DNA of 47,291 nucleotides from assembly GCA_022508895.1 (NCBI GenBank), contig JAFLUH010000007.1, positions 1 through 47,291 of the forward strand. The letters run 5' to 3'. Positions 18,217 to 24,745 of the stretch are shown in pieces. The first letter of the stretch is position 1. The number at the start of each line of letters is the position of its first letter. The position numbers were made by a program, and so were the translations under genes. The notes below the pieces were generated by a model. That model was given only the letters and a program-made list of their open reading frames with translations, ran no database searches and was not told the origin of the DNA. Source of the DNA: Oscillospiraceae bacterium (GTDB lineage Bacteria > Bacillota > Clostridia > Oscillospirales > Ruminococcaceae).

Positions 18217-18798
18217 CTATTTCTGCAAATTGAGATCACTTGCCGTGGAAAAGTCATCCCGAATCATTCCCCAAATATTGTAGTCACAATATTGTGAAAC
18301 CATTTTACCGTGTCGTATTGTTCCTTCAAGAGTAAATCCGCTTTTTTGCAGTACCTTGTTGGAGCCTATGTTCCTAACATCGGCATTGCCTTGTAATCGG
18401 TCGATGGTTGTTTCTGAATAGATGAACTCAACCACACGCCTCAACGCTTCTGTGCATATCCCTGTACTCCACAGCCAAGGTGCAATACGATAGCCGACCA
18501 TCCCAAATCTGTCGTTTTCTACATCAAATACCTCAATCTGACCGATAACTTCATTTGTGTCTTTCAGCTCTATCCCCCAAATGAAATCATGGGAGGGCTT
18601 GCGATTCACATTCGGTCTTGAATCTAAAAACAATAATTCCGGATTTTTTTCACCTTTGCTTGCCGAGCGCCCCCAATATGTATAAATTTCATCTTTGCCA
18701 AGCCATTTTCTTAAATCTTCCGTATCATCCGCCGTCAATTCCCGAAGTACAAGTCGATTTGTTTCTAATCTTGGAATGTACCTGCACACTTTTAACAT
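18217..18798 (-). CDS. GNAT-family N-acetyltransferase (RimJ/RimL-like)
   Basis: The 193-aa product has the RimJ/RimL pattern. It begins PRLETNRLVLRELTADD, has acetyl-CoA loop residues around GYRIAPWLWSTGICTEALRR, and ends with ADVRNIGSNKVLQKSGFTLEG. It should transfer an acetyl group from acetyl-CoA to an amine; the substrate is unknown. It is the first gene after the lysine riboswitch and lies upstream of asd. Its codons are clearly more AT-rich than those of its neighbours (many TTT, ATT, AAA, TCT), which suggests later insertion into the unit. A role in lysine acetylation or in the succinylase/acetylase DAP route is not supported by sequence; DapD-like hexapeptide repeats are absent. Confidence 0.88.
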   Translation of the reverse strand: MLKVCRYIPRLETNRLVLRELTADDTEDLRKWLGKDEIYTYWGRSASKGEKNPELLFLDSRPNVNRKPSHDFIWGIELKDTNEVIGQIEVFDVENDRFGMVGYRIAPWLWSTGICTEALRRVVEFIYSETTIDRLQGNADVRNIGSNKVLQKSGFTLEGTIRHGKMVSQYCDYNIWGMIRDDFSTASDLNLQK

Positions 18799-18860
18799 TT
18801 CATGTTACCTCTACAGATTCCGATTTATATCAATAACAACCCAAATTTAAAATAGATATA

Positions 18861-18884
18861 AAAAAAGCCGACCAAAGTCGGTGC
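18861..18884 (-). terminator. expression-platform terminator of the lysine riboswitch
   Basis: Read on the minus strand, CCGAC (18877-18881) pairs with GTCGG (18868-18872), with an extra G-U pair, followed by seven T. It lies directly after the aptamer and before the GNAT gene, the normal place for a terminator-type switch. Confidence 0.8.
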
Positions 18885-19112
18885 AAAAACAAATCTGCCG
18901 CAACAGAACGATCCCATTGCCGCCGATAGCTCTCCACCGATTGGGAGTTTGTTCCAAACTCCTACGATGACAGTCGCAGCCCTATTCGGAACTGCGCCCG
19001 GCAGCCGCCCATCTGCAAGCGGACAACCTCGGCGACCCTGCCTTTCACCAACCCAACCCGCAGACAGGTTACCGAATTGGCTACTTTTCAGAAATCGCAC
19101 CTCTATCCTGCT
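18885..19112 (-). promoter_or_regulatory. lysine riboswitch (L-box)
   Basis: Read on the minus strand, the leader contains the L-box hallmarks in order: GATAGAGGTGCGA near 19095-19107, then an AAAAGTAG loop, GAAAGG...GTCGCCGAGG, a GCTGCGACTGTC segment, and GGTGGAGAGCTATC near 18925-18938. GATAG (19103-19107) and CTATC (18925-18929) form the closing P1 helix. These match the B. subtilis lysC leader closely. High lysine should favour the terminator at 18861-18884 and shut off GNAT, asd, dapA, dapB and the ACT gene. A 91-codon frame through it is not a gene. Confidence 0.92.
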
Positions 19113-19115
19113 AAT

Positions 19116-19144
19116 AATATATCACAAACCTTTCCCTTTGTCAA
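19116..19144 (-). promoter_or_regulatory. sigma-A promoter of the lysine riboswitch operon
   Basis: On the minus strand: TTGACA (19139-19144), 17-bp spacer, TATATT (19116-19121), placing the start just before the aptamer. It is back to back with the queA promoter, the two -35 boxes being 11 bp apart. Confidence 0.9.
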
Positions 19145-19155
19145 TAGCGTTTTAA

Positions 19156-19184
19156 TTGCATTTTTGGAGATAACGTGCTATACT
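19156..19184 (+). promoter_or_regulatory. sigma-A promoter of queA
   Basis: TTGCAT (19156-19161), 17-bp spacer, TATACT (19179-19184), about 30 bases upstream of the queA start. It is divergent from the lysine operon promoter. Confidence 0.8.
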
Positions 19185-19214
19185 TATCAGTAACAACAAT
19201 AAATGGAGACAAAA

Positions 19215-20237
19215 ATGCAAAGATCCGACTTCTACTACGACTTGCCCGAGGAGCTGATAGCCCAGACTCCCATAGAACCCCGAGACAGCTCCCGCCTTAT
19301 GAAAATAGACAGAGAAAGCGGCGAAATAACCCACGACCGCTTCTACAATCTATGCAGCTACCTGCGCAAAGGTGACCTGTTAGTGCTGAACGATTCCAAG
19401 GTTTTTCCCGCCCGAATCTACGGCGTCAAGCAGGGAACAGGCGTCCCCGCAGAATTTCTCCTCTTAAAGCATCTGGAGCTGGACACATGGGAAGTGATAG
19501 TCCGCCCCGGACGCCGCCTGAAAAAAGGCGCAAGGGTAGACTTCTCCGAGGAACTCACCGCCGAGATAATCGAGGTAAAGGACGACGGCAACCGCATAGT
19601 AAAATTCACCTACAACGGCGTTTTCTACGACATTCTCGACCGAATAGGACAAATGCCCCTCCCCCCCTACATCAAGGAAAAGCTGAAGGACAAAGACCGA
19701 TACAACACCGTCTACTGCCGTGAGGAAGGCTCAGCCGCCGCCCCCACCGCAGGTCTGCACTTCACCGAAAACGTGTTCCGCTCTCTCGCCGACAAAGGCA
19801 TAGACACCGCCTACGTCACTCTCCACGTAGGCTTAGGCACCTTCCGCCCCGTAAAGGAGGACAATATCCTCCACCACAAAATGCACATTGAACACTATTC
19901 AATTCCCCCGGAAACCGCCGAAAAAATAAAGCAATGCAAGCAAAATGGCGGCAGAGTGATCGCCGTAGGCACCACAAGCTGCCGCACCCTCGAATCCGCC
20001 GCCGACGAAAGCGGCAATATAACCTCCGGCAGCGCAGACACAGGCATCTTCATCTACCCCGGCTACAAATTCAAGGTGACAGACGGACTTATAACCAACT
20101 TCCACCTCCCCGAAAGCACGCTCATAATGCTTGTCAGCGCCTTTTTAGGCAGGGAAAGGACCCTTGCCGCTTACGAGGAAGCCATAAGGGAACGCTACCG
20201 TTTTTTCAGCTTCGGCGACAGCATGATAATTTTGTGA
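19215..20237 (+). CDS. queA: S-adenosylmethionine:tRNA ribosyltransferase-isomerase
   Basis: QueA adds the epoxycyclopentane ring from SAM to preQ1 in tRNA, the penultimate step of queuosine synthesis. ATG 19215 is preferred over ATG 19203: GGAG at 19205-19208 then serves as ribosome site and the protein starts MQRSDFYYDLPEELIAQ, the family N-terminus. The motifs SAAAPTAGLHFT, HVGLGTFRPV and HKMHIEHY are intact. The 340-aa length is normal. A terminator follows directly. The partner enzyme gene tgt lies 1.7 kb downstream. Confidence 0.97.
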   Translation: MQRSDFYYDLPEELIAQTPIEPRDSSRLMKIDRESGEITHDRFYNLCSYLRKGDLLVLNDSKVFPARIYGVKQGTGVPAEFLLLKHLELDTWEVIVRPGRRLKKGARVDFSEELTAEIIEVKDDGNRIVKFTYNGVFYDILDRIGQMPLPPYIKEKLKDKDRYNTVYCREEGSAAAPTAGLHFTENVFRSLADKGIDTAYVTLHVGLGTFRPVKEDNILHHKMHIEHYSIPPETAEKIKQCKQNGGRVIAVGTTSCRTLESAADESGNITSGSADTGIFIYPGYKFKVTDGLITNFHLPESTLIMLVSAFLGRERTLAAYEEAIRERYRFFSFGDSMIIL

Positions 20238-20240
20238 GCA

Positions 20241-20272
20241 AAACGGACAGTCCGCAAGGATTGTCCATTTTT
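20241..20272 (+). terminator. queA terminator
   Basis: A 9-bp stem GGACAGTCC/GGATTGTCC (20245-20253 with 20258-20266) has a GCAA tetraloop and is followed by ATTTTTCT. Confidence 0.92.
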
Positions 20273-20275
20273 CTA

Positions 20276-20304
20276 TTGATTAAATGGCTATTTTATGGTA
20301 TAAT
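20276..20304 (+). promoter_or_regulatory. sigma-A promoter of the Nudix-phosphoesterase-tgt-mntP unit
   Basis: TTGATT (20276-20281), 17-bp spacer, TATAAT (20299-20304), 29 bases before the Nudix gene. Confidence 0.88.
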
Positions 20305-20333
20305 TATTTGATAATATATAAAAGGAGATTCCC

Positions 20334-20804
20334 ATGCCCACCGACTGCACCTTTCAAACCGAAAACGGCCGCTTCAACTGCCGTGTCGGCGCAATAATCA
20401 TGAACGGAACCAAGCTCCTTATGGCGCACAACCGCAGCTGCGACCAATACTACACAGTAGGCGGCAGGGTAAAGCTCCACGAGACCTCCGAGGAAGCGGT
20501 CATTCGTGAAGTATACGAGGAAACAGGCGTAAAAGCGGAAATAGACCGCCTCGGCTTCATACAGGAGAACTTCTACAAAATCGACGGCGCCCCCTACCAC
20601 GAGCTTGCTTTTTTCTACTACATAAAGCCATTTGACTACTCCCTGATAAACTTCGACAGCATAAAATGCGACGGCGACGCAGAGGAGCTTTGCTGGGTAG
20701 ACCTGACCGCCTTACCCGACGCAGAATTTTACCCCGAATTTTTCAAGACCGAACTGCTTGCCCCCTCAAACGCCATAAAACACTTCATCACAAGGGAATA
20801 TTAA
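20334..20804 (+). CDS. Nudix hydrolase
   Basis: The 156-aa Nudix-fold protein cleaves a nucleoside diphosphate linked to another group; the substrate is unknown. The Nudix box runs from GGRVKLHETSEEAVIREV into YEETGV (about residues 43-66), with all the catalytic glutamates and the REVYEE core. Residues 1-20 form the first strand (FNCRVGAIIM). AGGAG precedes ATG 20334. One base separates it from the phosphoesterase gene, so the two are coupled. Placement between queA and tgt could hint at a nucleotide-linked function, but nothing specific shows this. Confidence 0.93.
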   Translation: MPTDCTFQTENGRFNCRVGAIIMNGTKLLMAHNRSCDQYYTVGGRVKLHETSEEAVIREVYEETGVKAEIDRLGFIQENFYKIDGAPYHELAFFYYIKPFDYSLINFDSIKCDGDAEELCWVDLTALPDAEFYPEFFKTELLAPSNAIKHFITREY

Positions 20805-20805
20805 A

Positions 20806-21960
20806 ATGAACATTATCAGACCTGAACTCCCCCCCGCCTGCCGCATGATCTGCGTCAGCGACATACACGCCTACTTGGACGACTTCAAAGCCCTGCTGGA
20901 GCAGTGCGAGTACGACAGCGAGTCCGACTATCTCTTTATTTTAGGCGATATAATCGAAAAGGGACCCCAGAGCTTAGATACATTGAACTATGTTCAAAAT
21001 CTCTGCCAAAACCCGAAAGTAATATACATTAAAGGCAACAACGACACCATGCCCTGCCACATGGCATACAAGGACGACCAAGCCCGCTTTCTTGACCGAA
21101 TAAAGCGCCGCCCTGTCAACACTTTTGTGCAAATGGCGGGTTCCATAGGCATAACCGACTTTACCGAGGATTTCGAGCAAAAGCGCCAAAAGGTCATAGA
21201 AGCCTACAAGCCCCAGCTTGACTTCCTTCAAAACGCACCTCTTGCAATAGAAACACCCCGCTTCATCTTCGTTCACGCCGGCATAGAAAGCCGTCCCGAC
21301 TGGGAGAACAGCTCCCCCGACAATGTGCTGACCCTCTACCCCTTCATGTACTACGGACATCAGCAGTCCAAGATAGTAGTCTGCGGTCACTGCCCCGCCT
21401 ACAATCTCCAAGCCGCCAACAACACCAATCTCCCCGTCTATGACAGGGACAAGCGCATACTGGACATAGACGGCGGCATGGGCGTAAAGACCGCTATGCA
21501 GCTTAACGCCATGATAATCAGCCTTGACGGTGACCGCTGCAGATTTAAAACCCTGTTCCACCCCCATGGCGAGGAAGTGACGGTGGAAGCAGACGTTACT
21601 CCCGACAGAAAACCCAAATTCACCGACTGGGACAAGCACCGCATAACGGTGATTGAAGACCGGGGCGAATTTCTCCTTGTGAAAAACGATGTCACCGGCG
21701 AGCAGGGGCTTATCCCGCGCTCCTTCACAAGCGAATCCGACGGACTTCGCCCGTGGATATACCTTGACGCCTTCGTATCCGTAAAAGCGGGCGAGAAGTT
21801 CTATATCAGCAGTGAAACGGAAAACCATCTTTTCGGAATAACCCAAAAAGGCAAAGTAGGCTTTATACCAAGATCCGCCCTTATCCCGCCTCCTGAGGAG
21901 GAAAAAGAGGAACCCTCGGAGGAAGAATCCGCAGCGGAACAAGTAAACACAGAGGAATAG
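20806..21960 (+). CDS. calcineurin-like (PPP-type) metallophosphoesterase with SH3-like tail
   Basis: The 384-aa product has the metal-binding series of the phosphoprotein-phosphatase type: SDIHAY (D, H), LGDIIEKGP (GDxx), GNNDT, VHAGIE and CGHCP, all within residues about 17-200. After the catalytic domain, residues about 275-360 look like two beta-rich SH3-like repeats (VIEDRGEFLLVKND...GLIPRS; ...GKVGFIPRS). The protein ends in a Glu-rich tail. It may act on phosphoproteins or dinucleotides; ApaH-type hydrolysis is an alternative. It is cytoplasmic, as no signal peptide is seen. Confidence 0.88.
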   Translation: MNIIRPELPPACRMICVSDIHAYLDDFKALLEQCEYDSESDYLFILGDIIEKGPQSLDTLNYVQNLCQNPKVIYIKGNNDTMPCHMAYKDDQARFLDRIKRRPVNTFVQMAGSIGITDFTEDFEQKRQKVIEAYKPQLDFLQNAPLAIETPRFIFVHAGIESRPDWENSSPDNVLTLYPFMYYGHQQSKIVVCGHCPAYNLQAANNTNLPVYDRDKRILDIDGGMGVKTAMQLNAMIISLDGDRCRFKTLFHPHGEEVTVEADVTPDRKPKFTDWDKHRITVIEDRGEFLLVKNDVTGEQGLIPRSFTSESDGLRPWIYLDAFVSVKAGEKFYISSETENHLFGITQKGKVGFIPRSALIPPPEEEKEEPSEEESAAEQVNTEE

Positions 21961-21963
21961 ATA

Positions 21964-23094
21964 ATGTTTAAACTCCTGAAAACCGAAGGTTCGGCAAGAC
22001 GAGGCGAGTTTCACACCGTCCACGGCGTGATACAGACCCCCTTTTTCATGAACGTAGGCACCTCCGCCGCGATAAAGGGCGGGATATCCTCCCCCGAATT
22101 AGCGGATTTAAAGTGTCAGGTAGAGCTGTGCAACACCTACCACCTCCACCTGCGCCCCGGCGACGACGTGATATACCGAATGGGCGGCCTGCACAAGTTC
22201 ATGAACTGGCAAAGACCCATTCTCACCGACAGCGGCGGCTTTCAGGTCTTTTCCCTGTCCAAGCTGCGTAAGATAAAAGAGGAGGGCGTGTACTTCAACA
22301 GCCACATCGACGGCAAAAAGATATTCATGGGTCCCGAGGAAAGTATGCAGATACAGTCCCACCTTGCCTCCACGATAGCCATGGCATTTGACGAGTGCGT
22401 GGAAAACCCCGCCCCCTACGACTATGTAAAAAGCTCCGTAGACCGCACCACCCGCTGGCTGACCCGCTGCAAGACGGAAATGCAGCGTCTGAACTCCCTC
22501 AAAGAAACCATAAACCCCTCCCAGCTCCTTTTCGGCATAAATCAGGGCGGCACTTATGATGATTTACGCATACAGCACATGAAGGACATAGCCGACCTTG
22601 ACCTTGACGGCTACGCCATAGGCGGACTTGCGGTAGGGGAACCCACCGAGGTAATGTACCATATCTTAGACATAGTCCCCGAGCACATGCCCGTAAACAA
22701 GCCCCGCTATCTTATGGGCGTAGGCACCCCCTCCAATATAATAGAGGCGGTAGCCAGAGGCATAGATATGTTCGACTGCGTAATGCCCACCCGCAACGCC
22801 CGCCACGCCACGGTTTTCACATGGCGGGGCATAACCCACATGACCAACGAGTGCTACCGTCTTGACGACAAGCCCCTTGACGAGCACTGCGACTGTCCCA
22901 CCTGCCGCAAATTCAGCCGCTCCTATATCCGCCACCTGTTCAAAAGCGGCGAAATGCTTGCAGGCAGGCTTGCGGTGCAGCACAATCTCTATTTCTACAA
23001 CACCCTGCTGGAAAAGATACGCGAAGCCTTGGACAACGGTACATTTGCGCAATTCCGTGCCGAATACTCCGATCTGTTATCACAGAAAGCATAG
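21964..23094 (+). CDS. tgt: tRNA-guanine transglycosylase
   Basis: Tgt exchanges guanine at tRNA position 34 for preQ1, the step before QueA. Visible motifs are LTDSGGFQVFSLS (substrate aspartate), GINQGGTYDDLR, GGLAVGEP and the zinc site CDCPTCRKFSRSYIRHLF. The 376-aa length is normal. It begins 3 bases after the phosphoesterase stop. Together with QueA it shows that the cell makes queuosine or its precursor in tRNA. The preQ1 synthesis genes are not in the window, so salvage from the gut is possible. Confidence 0.98.
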   Translation: MFKLLKTEGSARRGEFHTVHGVIQTPFFMNVGTSAAIKGGISSPELADLKCQVELCNTYHLHLRPGDDVIYRMGGLHKFMNWQRPILTDSGGFQVFSLSKLRKIKEEGVYFNSHIDGKKIFMGPEESMQIQSHLASTIAMAFDECVENPAPYDYVKSSVDRTTRWLTRCKTEMQRLNSLKETINPSQLLFGINQGGTYDDLRIQHMKDIADLDLDGYAIGGLAVGEPTEVMYHILDIVPEHMPVNKPRYLMGVGTPSNIIEAVARGIDMFDCVMPTRNARHATVFTWRGITHMTNECYRLDDKPLDEHCDCPTCRKFSRSYIRHLFKSGEMLAGRLAVQHNLYFYNTLLEKIREALDNGTFAQFRAEYSDLLSQKA

Positions 23095-23109
23095 TATGAA
23101 AGGAACATC

Positions 23110-23700
23110 ATGGGATTTCTCGAGCTTCTCCTTCTTGCAATAGGTCTTGCCATGGACGCCTTTGCCGTCTCCATCGGCAACGGACTCTCAATGAAAAAGC
23201 AAAACCCCAAAGCCGCCCTTGCAATAGCCTTCTCCTTCGGCTTATTTCAGGCTCTCATGCCCACCCTCGGCTACTTCCTCGGCTCCGCCTTTGAGGACAT
23301 TATCCGCCAATTCGACCACTTCATCGCCCTGATATTCTTAGGCTTCATTGGCGGCAAAATGATATTTGACGGCATAAAGGAGCTGATAGCCGACAAAAAA
23401 GGCGAAACCGAGGAGCTCCCCGAATTCAGACTCACCTTCGGCAAGCTTCTGGTACAGGCGATAGCCACCAGCATAGACGCACTGATAGTAGGCGTAAGCT
23501 TCGCCGCTCTCCCCGACGTAAACATCTGGACAGCCGTCCTGCTGATAGGCGCAGTGACCTTTGCGATAAGTCTTATCGGCGTATTCTCCGGCAAAAAATT
23601 CGGACAGCTTTTAGGCAGCAAGGCCGAGATATTCGGCGGCGTTATCCTTGTGGGAATAGGCTTGAAGGTTTTCATCGAACACATATTTTTCGGGGGCTGA
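23110..23700 (+). CDS. mntP: manganese efflux pump MntP
   Basis: The 196-aa integral membrane protein has six predicted helices. It carries the two signature repeats of the family, AIGLAMDAFAVSIG near the N-terminus and AIATSIDALIVGVSFA in the middle, whose aspartates bind Mn(II). MntP exports excess manganese. It starts 15 bases after tgt. No yybP-ykoY manganese riboswitch is visible, because the gap is too short. So here it is probably expressed with the tgt unit rather than directly by manganese. Confidence 0.95.
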   Translation: MGFLELLLLAIGLAMDAFAVSIGNGLSMKKQNPKAALAIAFSFGLFQALMPTLGYFLGSAFEDIIRQFDHFIALIFLGFIGGKMIFDGIKELIADKKGETEELPEFRLTFGKLLVQAIATSIDALIVGVSFAALPDVNIWTAVLLIGAVTFAISLIGVFSGKKFGQLLGSKAEIFGGVILVGIGLKVFIEHIFFGG

Positions 23701-23702
23701 CG

Positions 23703-23768
23703 CTTGAAAAATAAATTTTTCAAGCAGCCGCCCATAAGCCTCAAAGGTCGCTCGGCTTACGGGCGGCT
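23703..23768. repeat. two adjacent inverted repeats after mntP
   Basis: CTTGAAAAAT/ATTTTTCAAG (23703-23712 with 23715-23724) is a perfect 10-bp arm pair with a 2-base gap. AGCCGCCC...GGGCGGCT (23726-23740 with 23754-23768) is a 15-bp arm pair with one mismatch. No T-run follows on the plus strand, so this is not a standard terminator for mntP, though it may still stop or stabilise transcripts. Confidence 0.65.
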
Positions 23769-23791
23769 AAAGAGGAAAGGTTATTTTAATG

Positions 23792-23820
23792 TTGAAATTA
23801 TCACACAGAAATGCTATAAT
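23792..23820 (+). promoter_or_regulatory. sigma-A promoter of remA-gmk-priA
   Basis: TTGAAA (23792-23797), 17-bp spacer, TATAAT (23815-23820), 31 bases before the remA start codon. Confidence 0.88.
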
Positions 23821-23851
23821 AATAGGATAGGATAATTACAGGGAGGGACCC

Positions 23852-24094
23852 ATGAACCTCATAGACATAGGATACGGCAACATGGTCAACGCCGACCGCA
23901 TAGTAGCCCTCATAGGCGCCGACGCCGCCCCCACCAAGCGCATAATCTCCGCCGCAAGAGAGAAAAACCAAGCGGTAGACGCCACCTGCGGCAAAAAGAC
24001 AAAATCCGTGCTGATAATGGACAGCGGACACGTCATTCTCTGCGCAAAGGAACCGGACAGGCTTGCCAAAAAAAGCGCAGAAAACGAGGATTAA
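23852..24094 (+). CDS. remA: RemA/DUF370 family DNA-binding regulator
   Basis: The 80-aa protein matches RemA (YlzA). It begins MNLIDIGYGNMVNADRIVAL, followed by PTKRIISAARE and ATCGKKTKSVLIMDSGHVILC. In B. subtilis RemA is a ring-forming DNA-binding protein that activates biofilm matrix genes, and it lies directly upstream of gmk as it does here. The ribosome site AGGGAGGG lies close before ATG. Its targets in this organism are unknown. In clostridia the gene is common even without the Bacillus matrix operons. Confidence 0.92.
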   Translation: MNLIDIGYGNMVNADRIVALIGADAAPTKRIISAAREKNQAVDATCGKKTKSVLIMDSGHVILCAKEPDRLAKKSAENED

Positions 24095-24139
24095 GACGCA
24101 ATCCGACAAATTTCTCACCGAAAAGGAGTTATCATAAAA

Positions 24140-24745
24140 ATGGCAAAAGGCATACTTTTTGTAGTTTCCGCCCCCGCAGGCTGCGGCAAGGACACGATTT
24201 TGGAGCAAGCCCTCTCCCGCGACATCAACCTGCACTACTCCGTCTCCGCCACCACCCGAGCGATGCGCCCCGGCGAAACCGACGGCGTAAGCTACCACTT
24301 TAAGACCCGTGACCAATTCGAGCAGATGATAGCCCGAAACGAGCTTCTGGAGCACACCGAATACTGCGGCAACTACTACGGCACCCCCCGCAGGGCGGTG
24401 GAGGAAATGCTTGAAAACGGCAAAAACGCCGTTCTGAAAATCGAGATAGAGGGCGCAGCCAATATAAAAAAGCTTTTTCCCGAAGCGGTGCTTATCTTCA
24501 TTCTCCCCCCCTCCATGGAGGAGCTTGAACGCCGCCTCAGAAAGCGCGGCACCGAGGACGAGCCCACCATACAAAAGCGCCTTGAGCAAGCAAAAACCGA
24601 GCTGTCCTTTGCCAAAAACTACGACTACGCCATCACCAACGGCGACCTTGAAAAAGCGGTGGACGACCTTGTAGCGGTAATAACCGCCGAAAGCTTCAAA
24701 GTAAGCAGAAACGCCGATTTAATAGAACGGCTGACAGCTAAATGA
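24140..24745 (+). CDS. gmk: guanylate kinase
   Basis: Gmk phosphorylates GMP to GDP using ATP, recycling GMP and supplying GTP and (p)ppGpp synthesis. The P-loop is SAPAGCGKDT (residues 10-19), with Asp in place of the usual Ser/Thr before the last Thr. The GMP-binding SVSATTRAMRPGETDGVSY is intact. The 201-aa length is typical. The gene overlaps priA by 4 bases. The small rpoZ gene and coaBC, often found between gmk and priA, are absent here. Confidence 0.97.
   Translation: MAKGILFVVSAPAGCGKDTILEQALSRDINLHYSVSATTRAMRPGETDGVSYHFKTRDQFEQMIARNELLEHTEYCGNYYGTPRRAVEEMLENGKNAVLKIEIEGAANIKKLFPEAVLIFILPPSMEELERRLRKRGTEDEPTIQKRLEQAKTELSFAKNYDYAITNGDLEKAVDDLVAVITAESFKVSRNADLIERLTAK

Noticed and set aside
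18217..18798. Tetrahydrodipicolinate acetyltransferase (DapH) identity for the GNAT gene
   Set aside because: DapH/DapD are left-handed beta-helix proteins with hexapeptide repeats; this is a GNAT fold of the RimJ/RimL type.
18825..19100. 91-codon minus-strand frame
   Set aside because: It runs through the lysine riboswitch aptamer and its terminator; the base pattern is explained by the RNA, and the peptide shows no family likeness.
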